From: Bacillus sp. FJAT-27225
GTDB taxonomy: Bacteria; Bacillota; Bacilli; Bacillales; Cytobacillaceae
Assembly (NCBI RefSeq): GCF_001685025.1
Contig: NZ_MAYU01000001.1
Location: 689,971 to 753,970, forward strand
Reading direction: 5' to 3'
DNA: 64,000 bases
Under the pieces are notes generated by a model. It was not told the origin of the DNA. It searched no databases and saw only the letters and a list, made by a program, of their open reading frames with translations. Below, one piece after another: positions 29,667 to 39,386 of the stretch. Numbering within the stretch: position 1 is the first letter of the stretch; each line of letters opens with the position of its first letter. The translations under genes and the position numbers were made by a program.

Positions 29667-31148
29667 TCATTTAGAGGGCTGCCGCTGCCGGTTTTCTGCG
29701 TGGATAATTCTTGGTCTCAGAAGTGCTCCAGGAACCGCCCGGCGAATAAGAATTTGCAGTGCTGCCTTCGGTTCAAACGGAATGAAAGGCCAAAAATAGG
29801 GTATTTCAAAAGTTTTAATTCTGATTAAAAACAGTAAATATATGGTTATAGCAATAACAAATCCCGGCAAATGAAAAAAAGCCGTGATAATAAGCAGGAA
29901 AAACCTCCCTATTTTATTGGCGACACTAAGCTCATAGCTAGGTGTTGTAAACGTACCTATACCCGAAACCGCTACATAGAGGATCACTTCAGGAAGAAAA
30001 AGCCCAACGTCAACGGCAATTTGGCCGATTAAAACTGCCGCTACCAGTCCCATCGCGGTTGAAAGTGGAGTTGGTGTATGAATGGCCGCAATTCGTAAAA
30101 ACTCAATTCCAAGGTCTGCGAGGAGCAGCTGAATGATAACAGGAATGCTGCTTTTTTCATTAGGCCCTATGTAAGATAGATGCTCTGGCAAAAGGGTTGG
30201 TTCTACTACAAACAGAAACCAAAGCGGCAGGAGAAATATTGATGAGAAAATACCTAGGAATCTGGCCCATCTTACGAAAGTACCTACGGCGGGAGATTGC
30301 CTGTATTCCTCCGCGTGCTGAACATGGTGAAAATAAGTTGCAGGCGCAATAATAACACTCGGTGAAGTATCTACATATATAAGGACATGGCCCTCAAGAA
30401 GATGAACTGAAGCTACATCCGCCCTCTCCGTATACCTAACGAGCGGATATGGATTATATCCTTGATTCACAATGAACTCCTCAACCGTTTTATCTGCCAT
30501 TGGCAAACCATCTACCTTGATATTCTCTATCTCCTTCCTGATCTTTTCAACGAGGCCAGGGTCTGCCACGTTTTCAATATAACCGATTGCAATATCGGTT
30601 TTTGATCGCTCTCCGACTTTTAGAATTTCAAATCTTAATCGTTCATCGCGTATCCTTCTTCTTGTAAGAGCAGTATTTAGTATGATATTCTCAACAAACC
30701 CATCCCGCGAACCCCTGACCACTTTTTCCGTATCAGGCTCCTGGGGCTGACGGCCTGGATATCCCCTTGTATCTACAGACAGACCTGTACCTTCGCCTTC
30801 AATGACAAATACTATCATCCCTGAAAGAACAGCGGTAACAAAATCCTCGAGCGTCGTTACTTTTTCGATTGTCTGGTGAACAAGATGCTGTTCAATAAAA
30901 GGGAAAATGCCTGATGAAAGTTTTCCTTTCGTATCACTTTCGACTAACTCTTCCATTATCTCCATAATAAAGGTCGTCTCACACAAGCCATTCACATAAT
31001 AAAAATGTACATCCTTACGCAGTACCCGAAGCTTTCGGACCCCCAGATCAAAGCTCTTTCCTAGTCCTACATTGTCCTTCATATATGTTTCAATTTCATT
31101 CAACGATTTCGGAAGCAGTGCTTTTCCCTTTTGTTTCCCTTCCATCAT
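29667..31148 (-). CDS. spoVAF: Stage V sporulation protein AF (GerA-family membrane protein)
   Basis: GerA-type A-subunit-like membrane protein of 493 residues, the same length as B. subtilis SpoVAF. A soluble N-terminal domain (to about 290) is followed by several membrane helices ([60 protein letters not shown]). It functions in the spore inner membrane with the SpoVA channel. The ATG at 31148 follows GGAGCGGTT and overlaps the spoVAEA 3' end by 53 bases. Last gene of the operon. Confidence 0.92.
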   Translation of the reverse strand: MMEGKQKGKALLPKSLNEIETYMKDNVGLGKSFDLGVRKLRVLRKDVHFYYVNGLCETTFIMEIMEELVESDTKGKLSSGIFPFIEQHLVHQTIEKVTTLEDFVTAVLSGMIVFVIEGEGTGLSVDTRGYPGRQPQEPDTEKVVRGSRDGFVENIILNTALTRRRIRDERLRFEILKVGERSKTDIAIGYIENVADPGLVEKIRKEIENIKVDGLPMADKTVEEFIVNQGYNPYPLVRYTERADVASVHLLEGHVLIYVDTSPSVIIAPATYFHHVQHAEEYRQSPAVGTFVRWARFLGIFSSIFLLPLWFLFVVEPTLLPEHLSYIGPNEKSSIPVIIQLLLADLGIEFLRIAAIHTPTPLSTAMGLVAAVLIGQIAVDVGLFLPEVILYVAVSGIGTFTTPSYELSVANKIGRFFLLIITAFFHLPGFVIAITIYLLFLIRIKTFEIPYFWPFIPFEPKAALQILIRRAVPGALLRPRIIHAENRQRQPSK

Positions 31149-31701
31149 AACCGCTCCTTTCAAGAATAAGCTCGACAGCCTTTTTCGTAATCGGGGAGCC
31201 TGCGGAAAAATGGTCCCTTCTCGCCATTTTCCCTATATCCCCTATCCCTACGATGATTGGAACGTCTAGTCCATCCAGGCAGTAAACTGTGTCTCCGTAA
31301 ATTCTTCCTATATCCAATTCCTGTACACCATGCTTATCTACACCATAGGGGGTAAGTTCCCCATCGCGATCAATACAGACGTCCACCCTCGACCATTCGG
31401 CCTGGTGAGTTTTAGAGGCTACAGCAATAATACCTAGCACCTGCACGTCTGGATGTGAGGCAACGTATTTCAGCGCAGATTCTCCCGGACCTTCCCCGAC
31501 CAGTCCGCTGTCATCAAACATGACAAGAACCGGATCATGAGGGGCTAGTTTAATGAGATCAACGATTTCAGGCCCGGATAGCGTAGAGGGATTACCTGAT
31601 GAAAGAGAGATGGTCCGTCCGCCAATCTCTGCCGCAACACACTCTACTGCACGCCTTGCATATTCATCACCATCTGTAACGAGGATGACACGTCTTTGCA
31701 T
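31096..31701 (-). CDS. spoVAEA: Stage V sporulation protein AE-A (soluble)
   Basis: Soluble protein of 201 residues beginning [20 protein letters not shown], containing [20 protein letters not shown] and [16 protein letters not shown], both characteristic of SpoVAEA. It belongs to the dipicolinate-handling spoVA operon. Only 20 bases separate its start from the spoVAB stop, so the three genes that lie between them in B. subtilis (spoVAC, spoVAD, spoVAEB) are absent. Confidence 0.92.
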   Translation of the reverse strand: MQRRVILVTDGDEYARRAVECVAAEIGGRTISLSSGNPSTLSGPEIVDLIKLAPHDPVLVMFDDSGLVGEGPGESALKYVASHPDVQVLGIIAVASKTHQAEWSRVDVCIDRDGELTPYGVDKHGVQELDIGRIYGDTVYCLDGLDVPIIVGIGDIGKMARRDHFSAGSPITKKAVELILERSGYDGRETKGKSTASEIVE

Positions 31702-31721
31702 TCAGCAATCACCTCCAAATT

Positions 31722-32147
31722 TCATCGATGGATAAAATAAAGCCATTGAAAGAGCGATCCAGCAATTTTCCCTAAAACTACAGCCATAAGCAGGATAATG
31801 ACTTCCCCATCCAAATTCAGTCTCTTGGCAAGAATCGGGATAACGTTAAGGACTTCAGCTAGAGCGCCGGCAATCATGCCAACAAAAACACCTCCTGCGA
31901 GTCCAAGGAAGACAAGCAGAAAGGCAGGCAAGCCAAATACCGGATCCCTTAAACTCCCATATATACCAGCTACCGTCCCAAGGATAATTGCGGCTTCGTA
32001 CCAGACTGCCTTATCAGCTGTTTTCGAGATTTGTGACAGGCGCGGGATAATTCCCAATACGGTAAGAAAGGCAACAAAGCCAGAACCAACTGCAAGCCCT
32101 CCGCTTAATGCGATGAACACTGCCGTTACTTCCCTAATAATCATCAA
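31722..32147 (-). CDS. spoVAB: Stage V sporulation protein AB
   Basis: Membrane protein of 141 residues with four or five helices (AVFIALSGGLAVGSGFVAFL, AFLLVFLGLAGGVFVGMIAG, VIILLMAVVLGKIAGSLFQW), as in SpoVAB. It overlaps the spoVAA 3' end by 14 bases. Role in dipicolinate uptake and release is known at the operon level only. Confidence 0.9.
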   Translation of the reverse strand: MMIIREVTAVFIALSGGLAVGSGFVAFLTVLGIIPRLSQISKTADKAVWYEAAIILGTVAGIYGSLRDPVFGLPAFLLVFLGLAGGVFVGMIAGALAEVLNVIPILAKRLNLDGEVIILLMAVVLGKIAGSLFQWLYFIHR

Positions 32148-32772
32148 GGCGCTTCATGCTCTCCTTGTTTTCATGGATCATCACATAGTTGTCAAGATCC
32201 TGCTGGTAATTGAACATTTCCACTTCGAGCGGGCTTGGCTCTTCGTTAATTCGTTTTTTGAAAATGTGATTAAAAAATAGGACCATTCCTGCCCCAAGTC
32301 CTATCGAATACGGTATTTGAAACATCAGCGGCTCATGGGACTCCTTCCCGGTAACGATGGAATAGAGCTTTTCCTGAACACTGCGCATACTCACATCATC
32401 GTGAAAATTCATAATGGCCATGGCTGAGCCAAAAAAAAGTAAAAACCAAATCAAAATGAATAAGGGCAGGGAAACCCCTCTTTTCTTAACGATCACTTCA
32501 ATCAATGTCTGGGCAGGCCCAATCGTTTGGACATCAGCACCAGGCAGCAGGGTAGTGATATGGCGAATTATTTTCATTGCATCCATGACGACAAAATTGC
32601 TGTCGCGGGAGGTGATTTTGTAAATCGGAATATTTTTTATCCTGTGGTCAAGCCCATCTGGGGCAAGGACCTGTGCAACATCCGCCAATATAATTTCCTG
32701 GCCTGGCTGGACCAATATTCGATTCCTCATCCGGATGTAGACCGTTTTGTCCAAAACACTCACTTCCATCAT
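32134..32772 (-). CDS. spoVAA: Stage V sporulation protein AA
   Basis: The 212-residue protein has a soluble N-terminal domain (VYIRMRNRILVQPGQEIILA) and two C-terminal membrane helices (LPLFILIWFLLFFGSAMAIM; IPYSIGLGAGMVLFFNHIFK). First gene of the shortened spoVA operon. The ATG at 32772 has AAGGAAACC upstream and lies only about 11 bases after the predicted SigmaG start point. Confidence 0.88.
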   Translation of the reverse strand: MMEVSVLDKTVYIRMRNRILVQPGQEIILADVAQVLAPDGLDHRIKNIPIYKITSRDSNFVVMDAMKIIRHITTLLPGADVQTIGPAQTLIEVIVKKRGVSLPLFILIWFLLFFGSAMAIMNFHDDVSMRSVQEKLYSIVTGKESHEPLMFQIPYSIGLGAGMVLFFNHIFKKRINEEPSPLEVEMFNYQQDLDNYVMIHENKESMKRLDDY

Positions 32773-32789
32773 TGGTTTCCTTGTATTGC

Positions 32790-32820
32790 TAGTATGGATT
32801 TTTTGGGAATTCTTCATGAA
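32790..32820 (-). promoter_or_regulatory. Candidate SigmaG promoter of spoVAA
   Basis: On the minus strand TTCATG (32815-32820), 18-bp spacer and CATACTA (32790-32796), matching the forespore SigmaG pattern. The leader would be very short but still includes the ribosome site. Confidence 0.65.
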
Positions 32821-32940
32821 AGGCAATAATTGCCTTGTCTATCGGATTTATGGGAGATAAAAGAGGTTGCTAAGAAGTTTCGAGGAAAGTTCACTGACTT
32901 TTAATTATTAATACCATCGCCCAGGAATAATAATTCAACA

Positions 32941-32979
32941 AAAAAAACCATATAGACTCAAAGGTCCATATGGTTTTTC
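32941..32979 (-). terminator. Terminator after sigF
   Basis: AAACCATATAGAC pairs with GTCCATATGGTTT (one G-U pair) around a six-base loop, T-run on the minus strand. It overlaps the end of sigF and separates spoIIA from spoVA. Confidence 0.88.
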
Positions 32980-33716
32980 ATTTGCTGCAATATTTTCTTT
33001 TCAAGTCTTGAAACCTGTACTTGGGAAATGCCGAGCCTCTGGGCAACCTCGGATTGCGTTTGGTCCTTGTAATAACGGAGGTAGACAATCAGCTTCTCCC
33101 GTTCATCAAGCTCACCAATCGCTTCCTTTAAGGCAATTTTGTCAAACCATTTGCCGTCGTTTCCATCATCGATTTGATCCAAAAGTGTAATGGGGTCTCC
33201 ATCATTTTCATAGACTGTTTCATGAATGGATGCAGGCGTCCGGCTCGCTTCTTGGGCGAGAATGATTTCCTCAGGCTCAAGGCCTAAGTGCTCGGACAAT
33301 TCGTTAACTGTCGGTACACGTCCCAGCGTTTTTGACATTTCATCTTTTGCCCGGCGGATTTTATTCCCGGTCTCCTTCAGGGACCTGCTCACCTTAACTG
33401 TACCGTCATCTCTAATAAATCGTTGGATTTCTCCAATAATCATCGGAACTGCATATGTTGAAAATTTAACATCGTAGGAAAGGTCGAACTTATCGACCGA
33501 TTTTAGAAGGCCGATGCAGCCGATTTGAAACAAGTCATCAGGGTCATAGCCGCGGTTTAAAAAACGCTGGACAACTGACCAGACAAGCCTCATGTTCTTT
33601 TCGACAATGGTATCCCGGGCATCCTGATCCCCTTCATGGCTTCTCTTTATTAGTTCCTTAACCTCATGGTCCTTTAGAAACGGCTGCGCACTTTCTTTTT
33701 TGACCTCCACATCCAT
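32958..33716 (-). CDS. sigF: Forespore sigma factor SigF
   Basis: RNA polymerase sigma factor of the early forespore, 252 residues. Region 2 (DARDTIVEKNMRLVWSVVQR, DDLFQIGCIGLLKSVDKFDL), region 3 and region 4 (SEVAQRLGISQVQVSRLEKK) are all present. GGAGACGGGCTA precedes the ATG; the gene starts 12 bases after spoIIAB. SpoIIAB holds it inactive until forespore formation. Confidence 0.97.
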   Translation of the reverse strand: MDVEVKKESAQPFLKDHEVKELIKRSHEGDQDARDTIVEKNMRLVWSVVQRFLNRGYDPDDLFQIGCIGLLKSVDKFDLSYDVKFSTYAVPMIIGEIQRFIRDDGTVKVSRSLKETGNKIRRAKDEMSKTLGRVPTVNELSEHLGLEPEEIILAQEASRTPASIHETVYENDGDPITLLDQIDDGNDGKWFDKIALKEAIGELDEREKLIVYLRYYKDQTQSEVAQRLGISQVQVSRLEKKILQQMKNHMDL

Positions 33717-33728
33717 TAGCCCGTCTCC

Positions 33729-34169
33729 TTAATTGCAAAGCATTTTGCTTCGGGATAGATTCTTTCGCAACCTGATCTCGGTGCCGCTGCCATGCTCGGA
33801 TAATACCTCAACCTCGTCCATAAAATTTTCCATGATGGTGAAACCCATCCCGGATCGCTCAAGGTCTGGTTTAGTTGTAAACAACGGCTGCCGCGCCTCG
33901 TCAATATCAGTAATTCCATTTCCAGTATCTTTAATTACAATTTCAACAGTCTCTCCTTCAATCGAAACCCGGATATGAACAATTCCCCCTGGATCATTCT
34001 CATATCCATGGATAATTGCATTTGTAACTGCCTCTGAGACAACCGTTTTGATCTCGGTCAGCTGGTCCATCGTTGGATCAAGCTGGGCGACAAACGCCGC
34101 CACAGTCACCCGCGCGAACGATTCATTTTGGCTGAGGGCCTTGAATTGAAGAGTCATATCGTTCTTCAT
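33729..34169 (-). CDS. spoIIAB: Anti-sigma F factor and kinase SpoIIAB
   Basis: GHKL-type serine kinase of 146 residues that binds SigF and phosphorylates SpoIIAA. N-box [18 protein letters not shown]-like sequence, G1 box IKDTGNGI and [12 protein letters not shown]-type G2 region are seen. The ATG at 34169 overlaps the spoIIAA stop in a TGATG arrangement, which keeps the partners in balance. Nearly identical to B. subtilis at the N terminus. Confidence 0.96.
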   Translation of the reverse strand: MKNDMTLQFKALSQNESFARVTVAAFVAQLDPTMDQLTEIKTVVSEAVTNAIIHGYENDPGGIVHIRVSIEGETVEIVIKDTGNGITDIDEARQPLFTTKPDLERSGMGFTIMENFMDEVEVLSEHGSGTEIRLRKNLSRSKMLCN

Positions 34170-34519
34170 CACGCTACCCCCAGTCGCTGGAGTGCAAATT
34201 CTTCTGTTGGCTCCATTTTCACAATTTTAAATAGTCCCGACATATCAAACAAGCGTTCAATCGCTGGGGAAACCGAACATACAACCATTTCGCCATGAAG
34301 CTGCTTTAATTGTTTGTAGCGTCCTAAAATTACCCCCAGCCCGGAGCTATCCATGAAGGACAAACCTTCGAGGTTCAAGACGATATGGCGGATTCCATAT
34401 TCTTCAATTGCATGTGTTGCTTGCTGGCGCAGCCCGTCAGCAGTGTGATGATCAAGCTCGCCGCTCAAACGGATGCACAATACTTCGTTTCTCACTTCCA
34501 TTGCGATGTTCAGACTCAC
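34169..34519 (-). CDS. spoIIAA: Anti-anti-sigma factor SpoIIAA
   Basis: STAS-domain protein of 116 residues. The phosphorylated Ser58 lies in [15 protein letters not shown]. When dephosphorylated by SpoIIE it frees SigF from SpoIIAB. GTG at 34519 is the start that matches B. subtilis SpoIIAA (MSL...) and has GGAGGCCGGAG upstream. First gene of spoIIAA-spoIIAB-sigF. Confidence 0.95.
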   Translation of the reverse strand: MSLNIAMEVRNEVLCIRLSGELDHHTADGLRQQATHAIEEYGIRHIVLNLEGLSFMDSSGLGVILGRYKQLKQLHGEMVVCSVSPAIERLFDMSGLFKIVKMEPTEEFALQRLGVA

Positions 34520-34610
34520 TATCTCCGGCCTCCTAATGTGTACTCCGGCAATTGGCATACACGCCAATGATTGCCAGCTGCGGATGCAGTCTGGCCGCCT
34601 TACAGTGAGT

Positions 34611-34640
34611 CAATTCGATACTTGATTGTCCAAATCCTTC
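34611..34640 (-). promoter_or_regulatory. Candidate SigmaH promoter of the spoIIA operon
   Basis: On the minus strand GAAGGATTT (34632-34640), 12 bases, then ATCGAATTG (34611-34619), matching the SigmaH consensus RNAGGAWWW and RNNGAATWW at the right spacing, about 95 bases before the spoIIAA start. spoIIA is SigmaH-dependent in B. subtilis. Confidence 0.75.
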
Positions 34641-34702
34641 TACCAGGACAAAACTAGTGTCCATTCGCTAAAGAAAGTGTCATTCTTTACCGTTTCGACA
34701 GA

Positions 34703-35875
34703 CTATTCGCCTGACTTTGTAAACATGCCCAAAGCCCGCTTATACATTGTCCACCAGCTGGCTTCCCCTACATTTTTATTTGCTACAAGGGGACTCTCCT
34801 GGAGAACCTTTCCGCCCTTCATAATTTTAAGGGTTCCAATCCTGTCACCCTTTTCGATTGGAGCATGAAGGTCCTTCTTTAGACTAATTACCTTTTTGAC
34901 ATCGGAGGTTTTTTCTCCCTTTTTTGTCAGAAGGGAGATGGGCTCGCTTGTAACAGCCTCCAGCTTCTTGCGGCTGCCTTTGCTTACTTCCACTTCACCT
35001 ATCGCAATATTCCGCTGATATAACGGATGCGTTTCATACTGGCTGAAGGCATAGTCCAGCATCTTTGACACCTGGGCATTCCTTGCTTTAGAGGTTGGAG
35101 CGCCAAATACAACAGCTATGACCCTCATGCCATTTTTTTGTGCGGTTGCTGTAAGGCAGTATTTTGCTTCAGAGGTAAAGCCTGTTTTTAAACCATCGAC
35201 CCCAGGATAAAATCTTACGAGCTTATTGGTGTTAACAAGCCAGAATTTTTTGTCTGTATCTTCGCGAAGGTATGCTTCGTACATCCCTGTATACTTTGTA
35301 ATATCTTCATATTTCAAAAGTTCTTTTGCCATGATTCCCATGTCGTGTGCAGTACTGGTATGCCCTTGGGCAGGCAAGCCTGTTGTATTTTTAAATACAG
35401 TGTTTTTCAAGCCCAGTTCCTTGGCCTTTTTATTCATCATGCCAACAAACGCTTCTTCAGAACCTCCAATCCGTTCGGCCATTGCAACAGATGCATCATT
35501 ACCCGAGCCAATTGCGATCCCTTTCAAAAGTTCCTTCGTTGTCATTTCTTCCCCGACTTCCAGGAAAATTTGTGAGCCGCCCATCGAGGCTGCATATTCA
35601 CTTGCTCTGACTTTTTCATTAATATCGAGTTTGCCCTCGTCCAGCGCTTCCATAATAAGGAGCATTGTCATGATTTTCGTCATGCTTGCAGGAGGCAGCT
35701 GCTCATTGCTGTTTTTTTCATAGAGGACTGTACCCGTGTCCCGCTCAATTAAAATGGCCGATTTCACATCTTTCGCCAAATCGGTGGAGTTATTTTCTTC
35801 GGCAGAAACCGTTCCTGGTAAAACTAGTGTGAAAGAAAGCAATGTTGCAAGCATTAGTGAACCTACTCGTTTCAT
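34703..35875 (-). CDS. dacF: D-alanyl-D-alanine carboxypeptidase DacF
   Basis: Forespore carboxypeptidase modifying the spore cortex. The 390-residue product has a signal peptide ending near VSA-EE (residue 25), Ser64-Met-Thr-Lys67, Ser124-Gly-Asn126 and the KTG box in DGLKTGFTSEA. The ATG at 35875 has GGAGG at good spacing; the ATG six bases upstream is too close. Position ahead of spoIIA is as in B. subtilis, where dacF and spoIIA can be co-transcribed. Confidence 0.94.
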   Translation of the reverse strand: MKRVGSLMLATLLSFTLVLPGTVSAEENNSTDLAKDVKSAILIERDTGTVLYEKNSNEQLPPASMTKIMTMLLIMEALDEGKLDINEKVRASEYAASMGGSQIFLEVGEEMTTKELLKGIAIGSGNDASVAMAERIGGSEEAFVGMMNKKAKELGLKNTVFKNTTGLPAQGHTSTAHDMGIMAKELLKYEDITKYTGMYEAYLREDTDKKFWLVNTNKLVRFYPGVDGLKTGFTSEAKYCLTATAQKNGMRVIAVVFGAPTSKARNAQVSKMLDYAFSQYETHPLYQRNIAIGEVEVSKGSRKKLEAVTSEPISLLTKKGEKTSDVKKVISLKKDLHAPIEKGDRIGTLKIMKGGKVLQESPLVANKNVGEASWWTMYKRALGMFTKSGE

Positions 35876-35947
35876 GTACATAACCCTCCATTCTTTATAG
35901 CCTCCATTTTTTCCAAAAATGGTTTTTCTATACAATTAACTTCAACG

Positions 35948-35987
35948 AAAAAAAGACAGTGCAAGCTATTTTAAAGCTGGCACTGTC
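35948..35987 (-). terminator. Terminator after pdp
   Basis: GACAGTGC and GCACTGTC arms plus an inner AGCT pair, followed by a seven-T run on the minus strand. Confidence 0.85.
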
Positions 35988-36000
35988 ATTGCTTTGTATT

Positions 36001-37305
36001 CTATTCTGTTATTTCTCCATAGATTAGGGTTGGTGCGTCGACTTTTTCGTTGGATAGTTTGATGCTGGCATAAAGCTTATCGGTGACTTCTGCGATATTC
36101 TCGCTATTACTGTGGATCTCCGCCAGTGGCTCACCCTTTTCGACCTTATCACCAATTTTCTTCTTCAGGACAAGTCCCACTGCCAAGTCAATCTCGGATT
36201 CCTTTGTAGCCCGTCCGGCACCGAGCAGCATCGCAGCTGTCCCGACCTCATCCGCAATAATTTCTGAAACATAACCACTTTCTTTTGCTTCTAGAGGAGT
36301 AATAAAGGTTGCCTGCGGCAGCTTGGATGGATCATCAACAACTGAACCATCCCCTCCTTGTGAGCTAAGGAATACTTTCATTTTCTCAAGGGCAGAACCG
36401 TCCGCGATTGCATTTTCCAGCATCCGGCGTGCTTCAGAAAGAGATTCAGCTTTTCCAGCAAGATAGACCATGTGGCTGCCCAAAGTCAGGCTCAATTCCG
36501 CCAGGTCTTTAGGTCCTTCGCCCTTTAGTGTATCGATGGCTTCTTTTACTTCGAGAGCATTTCCAATTGCATATCCAAGCGGTTGGCTCATGTCTGAAAT
36601 AACAGCCATTGTCTTCCTGCCTACGTTGTTTCCGATTCGTACCATTGCCTTTGCAAGTTCTTTGGAATCATCCAGGGTCTTCATGAATGCGCCAGCACCT
36701 GTTTTAACATCCAAAACAATTGCGTCAGCACCGGCAGCAATTTTCTTGCTCATAATCGAGCTTGCGATAAGCGGGATGCTGTCAACGGTCGCTGTGACAT
36801 CGCGAAGTGAGTATAGTTTCTTATCTGCAGGTGTCAGGTTTCCGCTCTGCCCAATAACTGCAATTTTATTTTTATTTACAAGGTTCAGGAATTCATCATT
36901 GCTAATCTCGACATGAAAGCCTTCAACCGCTTCCAATTTATCAATGGTTCCTCCTGTATGTCCAAGCCCTCTCCCGGACATTTTTGCGACAGGCACGCCA
37001 ACGGAAGCAACCAGTGGACCGAGAACAAGGGTTGTTGTATCTCCAACACCACCTGTGGAATGCTTGTCGACTTTGACTCCTTCAATTCCGGACAAATCAA
37101 TTTGGTCACCAGATTGGACCATTGCCATCGTAAGTTCCGCGCGTTCGGATTCGGTCATTCCCTTAAAGAAGATTGCCATCGTAAAGGCACTCATTTGATA
37201 ATCGGGAATGGAACCCTTTGTATAGCCTTGAATAATGAAATTGATTTCTTCAGCAGTCAACTCTTGCCCATCACGCTTTTTCTCAATTAAATCTACCATT
37301 CTCAT
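36001..37305 (-). CDS. pdp: Pyrimidine-nucleoside phosphorylase
   Basis: Phosphorolysis of uridine, thymidine and deoxyuridine to base plus (deoxy)ribose-1-phosphate. The 434-residue product has the family signature [20 protein letters not shown] near residue 110 and [12 protein letters not shown] near residue 80. The ATG at 37305 begins [13 protein letters not shown] as in B. subtilis Pdp. It follows deoB across a repeat-filled gap and takes the place of pupG, which B. subtilis has here. Confidence 0.94.
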   Translation of the reverse strand: MRMVDLIEKKRDGQELTAEEINFIIQGYTKGSIPDYQMSAFTMAIFFKGMTESERAELTMAMVQSGDQIDLSGIEGVKVDKHSTGGVGDTTTLVLGPLVASVGVPVAKMSGRGLGHTGGTIDKLEAVEGFHVEISNDEFLNLVNKNKIAVIGQSGNLTPADKKLYSLRDVTATVDSIPLIASSIMSKKIAAGADAIVLDVKTGAGAFMKTLDDSKELAKAMVRIGNNVGRKTMAVISDMSQPLGYAIGNALEVKEAIDTLKGEGPKDLAELSLTLGSHMVYLAGKAESLSEARRMLENAIADGSALEKMKVFLSSQGGDGSVVDDPSKLPQATFITPLEAKESGYVSEIIADEVGTAAMLLGAGRATKESEIDLAVGLVLKKKIGDKVEKGEPLAEIHSNSENIAEVTDKLYASIKLSNEKVDAPTLIYGEITE

Positions 37306-37366
37306 CGTGATCACCATACCTTTTCATTTTTCGGTATTAGCTTAATAAGAGGCTATGTTAAACAAT

Positions 37367-37650
37367 GTTGTTGATTTCCGCTTCACAAAGGAATACTACC
37401 ATGAATAATGATCGCAGAGACACAAAGGAAAGCTACCCAGAATAAACATCGCAGGGACAGACGCCCTTTGTCTGTCACGAGGCGTTTTTGCCTGTCGCGA
37501 GGCGCTTCGCTTTCCACGGGCGGCCTGCGGGGTCTCCCACTAACCTTATATCCCGTAGGACGTCTTCCAAGAAAAAGCATCGCAGGAGAAATGCGCTCTT
37601 TGCATTTTCGAACGAGTCTTCGCGCCTTCCGCTTCAATCATAATATTGGT
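37367..37650. repeat. Dispersed intergenic repeat, copy 3
   Basis: Between deoB and pdp. About two units of the 37-bp module (CGCAGAGACACAAAGGAAAG...), hairpin GACAGAC-GCCCTTT-GTCTGTC and ACGAGGCG, then a second hairpin half and GCGAGGCGCTTCGCTTTCCACG, GGGTCTCC, CCGTAGGACG and the end module ATCGCAGGAGAAATGCG...TTTTCGAACGAGTC...CGCGCCTTCCGCTTCAATC. Confidence 0.8.
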
Positions 37651-37687
37651 TATCAACAATTCATTCACATAGCTAATAAAAAAAAAT

Positions 37688-38875
37688 CTATTTTAATTCA
37701 CTTAGGAAGCTCTTTCCATGCTCTGGCATTGTCACATTGAAGTTGTCAGCAACTGTTGCACCAATATCGGCAAACGTTTCCCTAAGTGAAAGCTCTTTCC
37801 CTTCAGCAAACCGTTTCGAATAAACCAAAAGGGGCACAAATTCACGGGTGTGGTCTGTTCCGGGATGTACAGGATCGTTGCCATGGTCAGCGGTAATAAT
37901 GAGCAAGTCATCCTCTTTTAATTTTTCAAGGACTTCTGGAAGCCGTGCATCATACTCTTCAAGCGCTTTTCCATATCCTTCAGGATCACGGCGATGGCCA
38001 TATAGCGCATCAAAATCTACGAGATTCAAAAAGCTAAGGCCTGTAAAATCCATGTCAAGCGTTTGATTCAGCTTATCCATTCCATCCATGTTTGACACAG
38101 TACGAAGTGATTGAGTTACCCCTTCACCGTCATAGATGTCTGAAATTTTACCAATTGCAATCACATCTTGGCCGGCATCTTTAAGCTCATTCATAACAGT
38201 CCTGCCAAATGGTTTCAACGCATAGTCATGGCGATTGGCAGTTCTTTTGAAATTCCCTGGCTCACCGACATATGGCCTTGCAATCACACGGCCAACCATA
38301 TATTTTTCATCGAGAGTCAATTCTCTCGCAATTTTGCAAATCTGATACAATTCATCTAAAGGAACAATCTCCTCATGTGCTGCAATCTGAAGGACGGAAT
38401 CGGCGGATGTATAGACAATCAACGCTCCCGTTTCCATATGTTCCTTGCCAAGTTCAACAAGGATTTCTGTGCCACTTGCGGGTTTATTGCCGATAATTTT
38501 CCTGCCTGTACGGGATTCAAGCTCAGAAAGAAGTTCATCCGGGAACCCTTCAGGGAATACGCGAAACGGTGTCTGTATATTAAGGCCCATTATTTCCCAA
38601 TGGCCGGTCATTGTATCTTTTCCATTTGAAGCTTCCTGCATTTTTGTAAAATAGGCTAGTGGCTTCTCCTGTTTTTGTATTCCTTTAATTTCTTTTATAT
38701 TGCTGAGCCCAAGCTTACCCATGACAGGCATATTGAGCCCGTCCATTGCCTCTGCAATGTGCCCCAGCGTGTCTGAACCCTTATCTCCAAATCTTTCTGC
38801 GTCAGGTGCTTCACCTATTCCGACGGAATCCATTACAATTAAAAAAATTCGCTTGAATGTACCAGTTTGGCCCAC
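37688..38875 (-). CDS. deoB: Phosphopentomutase
   Basis: Interconverts (deoxy)ribose-1-phosphate and 5-phosphate. Alkaline-phosphatase-superfamily enzyme of 395 residues with metal ligand Asp in [27 protein letters not shown] (nucleophile Thr in KDTMTGHWE), and [18 protein letters not shown] near the C terminus. GTG start at 38875 with AAAGGAGGAAAAAGA before it. A consensus cre site lies upstream. Also called drm in Bacillus. Confidence 0.95.
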   Translation of the reverse strand: MGQTGTFKRIFLIVMDSVGIGEAPDAERFGDKGSDTLGHIAEAMDGLNMPVMGKLGLSNIKEIKGIQKQEKPLAYFTKMQEASNGKDTMTGHWEIMGLNIQTPFRVFPEGFPDELLSELESRTGRKIIGNKPASGTEILVELGKEHMETGALIVYTSADSVLQIAAHEEIVPLDELYQICKIARELTLDEKYMVGRVIARPYVGEPGNFKRTANRHDYALKPFGRTVMNELKDAGQDVIAIGKISDIYDGEGVTQSLRTVSNMDGMDKLNQTLDMDFTGLSFLNLVDFDALYGHRRDPEGYGKALEEYDARLPEVLEKLKEDDLLIITADHGNDPVHPGTDHTREFVPLLVYSKRFAEGKELSLRETFADIGATVADNFNVTMPEHGKSFLSELK

Positions 38876-38978
38876 TCTTTTTCCTCCTTTTTTTTCGGCA
38901 AGAATAAAGTTTCAATATCTACCGCCTTATTATTAATACAATTGTTGAAATACTGGACTCGCCTTTATTTTCGGCCAA

Positions 38979-38992
38979 TGTCATCGTTTTCA
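38979..38992 (-). promoter_or_regulatory. Catabolite-responsive element (cre) upstream of deoB
   Basis: TGAAAACGATGACA on the minus strand fits every fixed position of TGWAANCGNTNWCA. It is about 105-117 bases upstream of the deoB start. The rest of 38876-39340 is AT-rich and shows no other element. Confidence 0.75.
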
Positions 38993-39340
38993 TATTTGTT
39001 AAGAAAGTATCCATACGATAATAAAACTACATTGAAAGTCTCTTTGATATTCTACCCTTTCCAAAAACTCATTAATCGGTAGTAGAAACGTCAGAAGTCT
39101 GACATCTATATTTTACTAAACCGCTCAAAAATTACAAGCAGTAACTCAGGTTATCTTCATATTTTTCTGCTTAAATTAAAGCAGGCTTTTTGAAGCTCCT
39201 CTATTTGGGATGTATATATAAATGGTACCGACCTCCGCAGTGCAATTGACCCTTTCTACATTTATTTCCATTTCGTTTGCAGCGGAACGGTATAGTGGGT
39301 ATTCTGGCCCCTTGCCTGTCAAAGTTAAGAGCGGGCAAAG

Positions 39341-39375
39341 AAAAAGGTGTCCGATACTGAAGGGGACACCTTTTT
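39341..39375 (-). terminator. Terminator after xerD
   Basis: AAAGGTGTCC pairs with GGACACCTTT around a ten-base loop with T-runs on both strands. Confidence 0.88.
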
Positions 39376-39386
39376 CTACTAATCTC

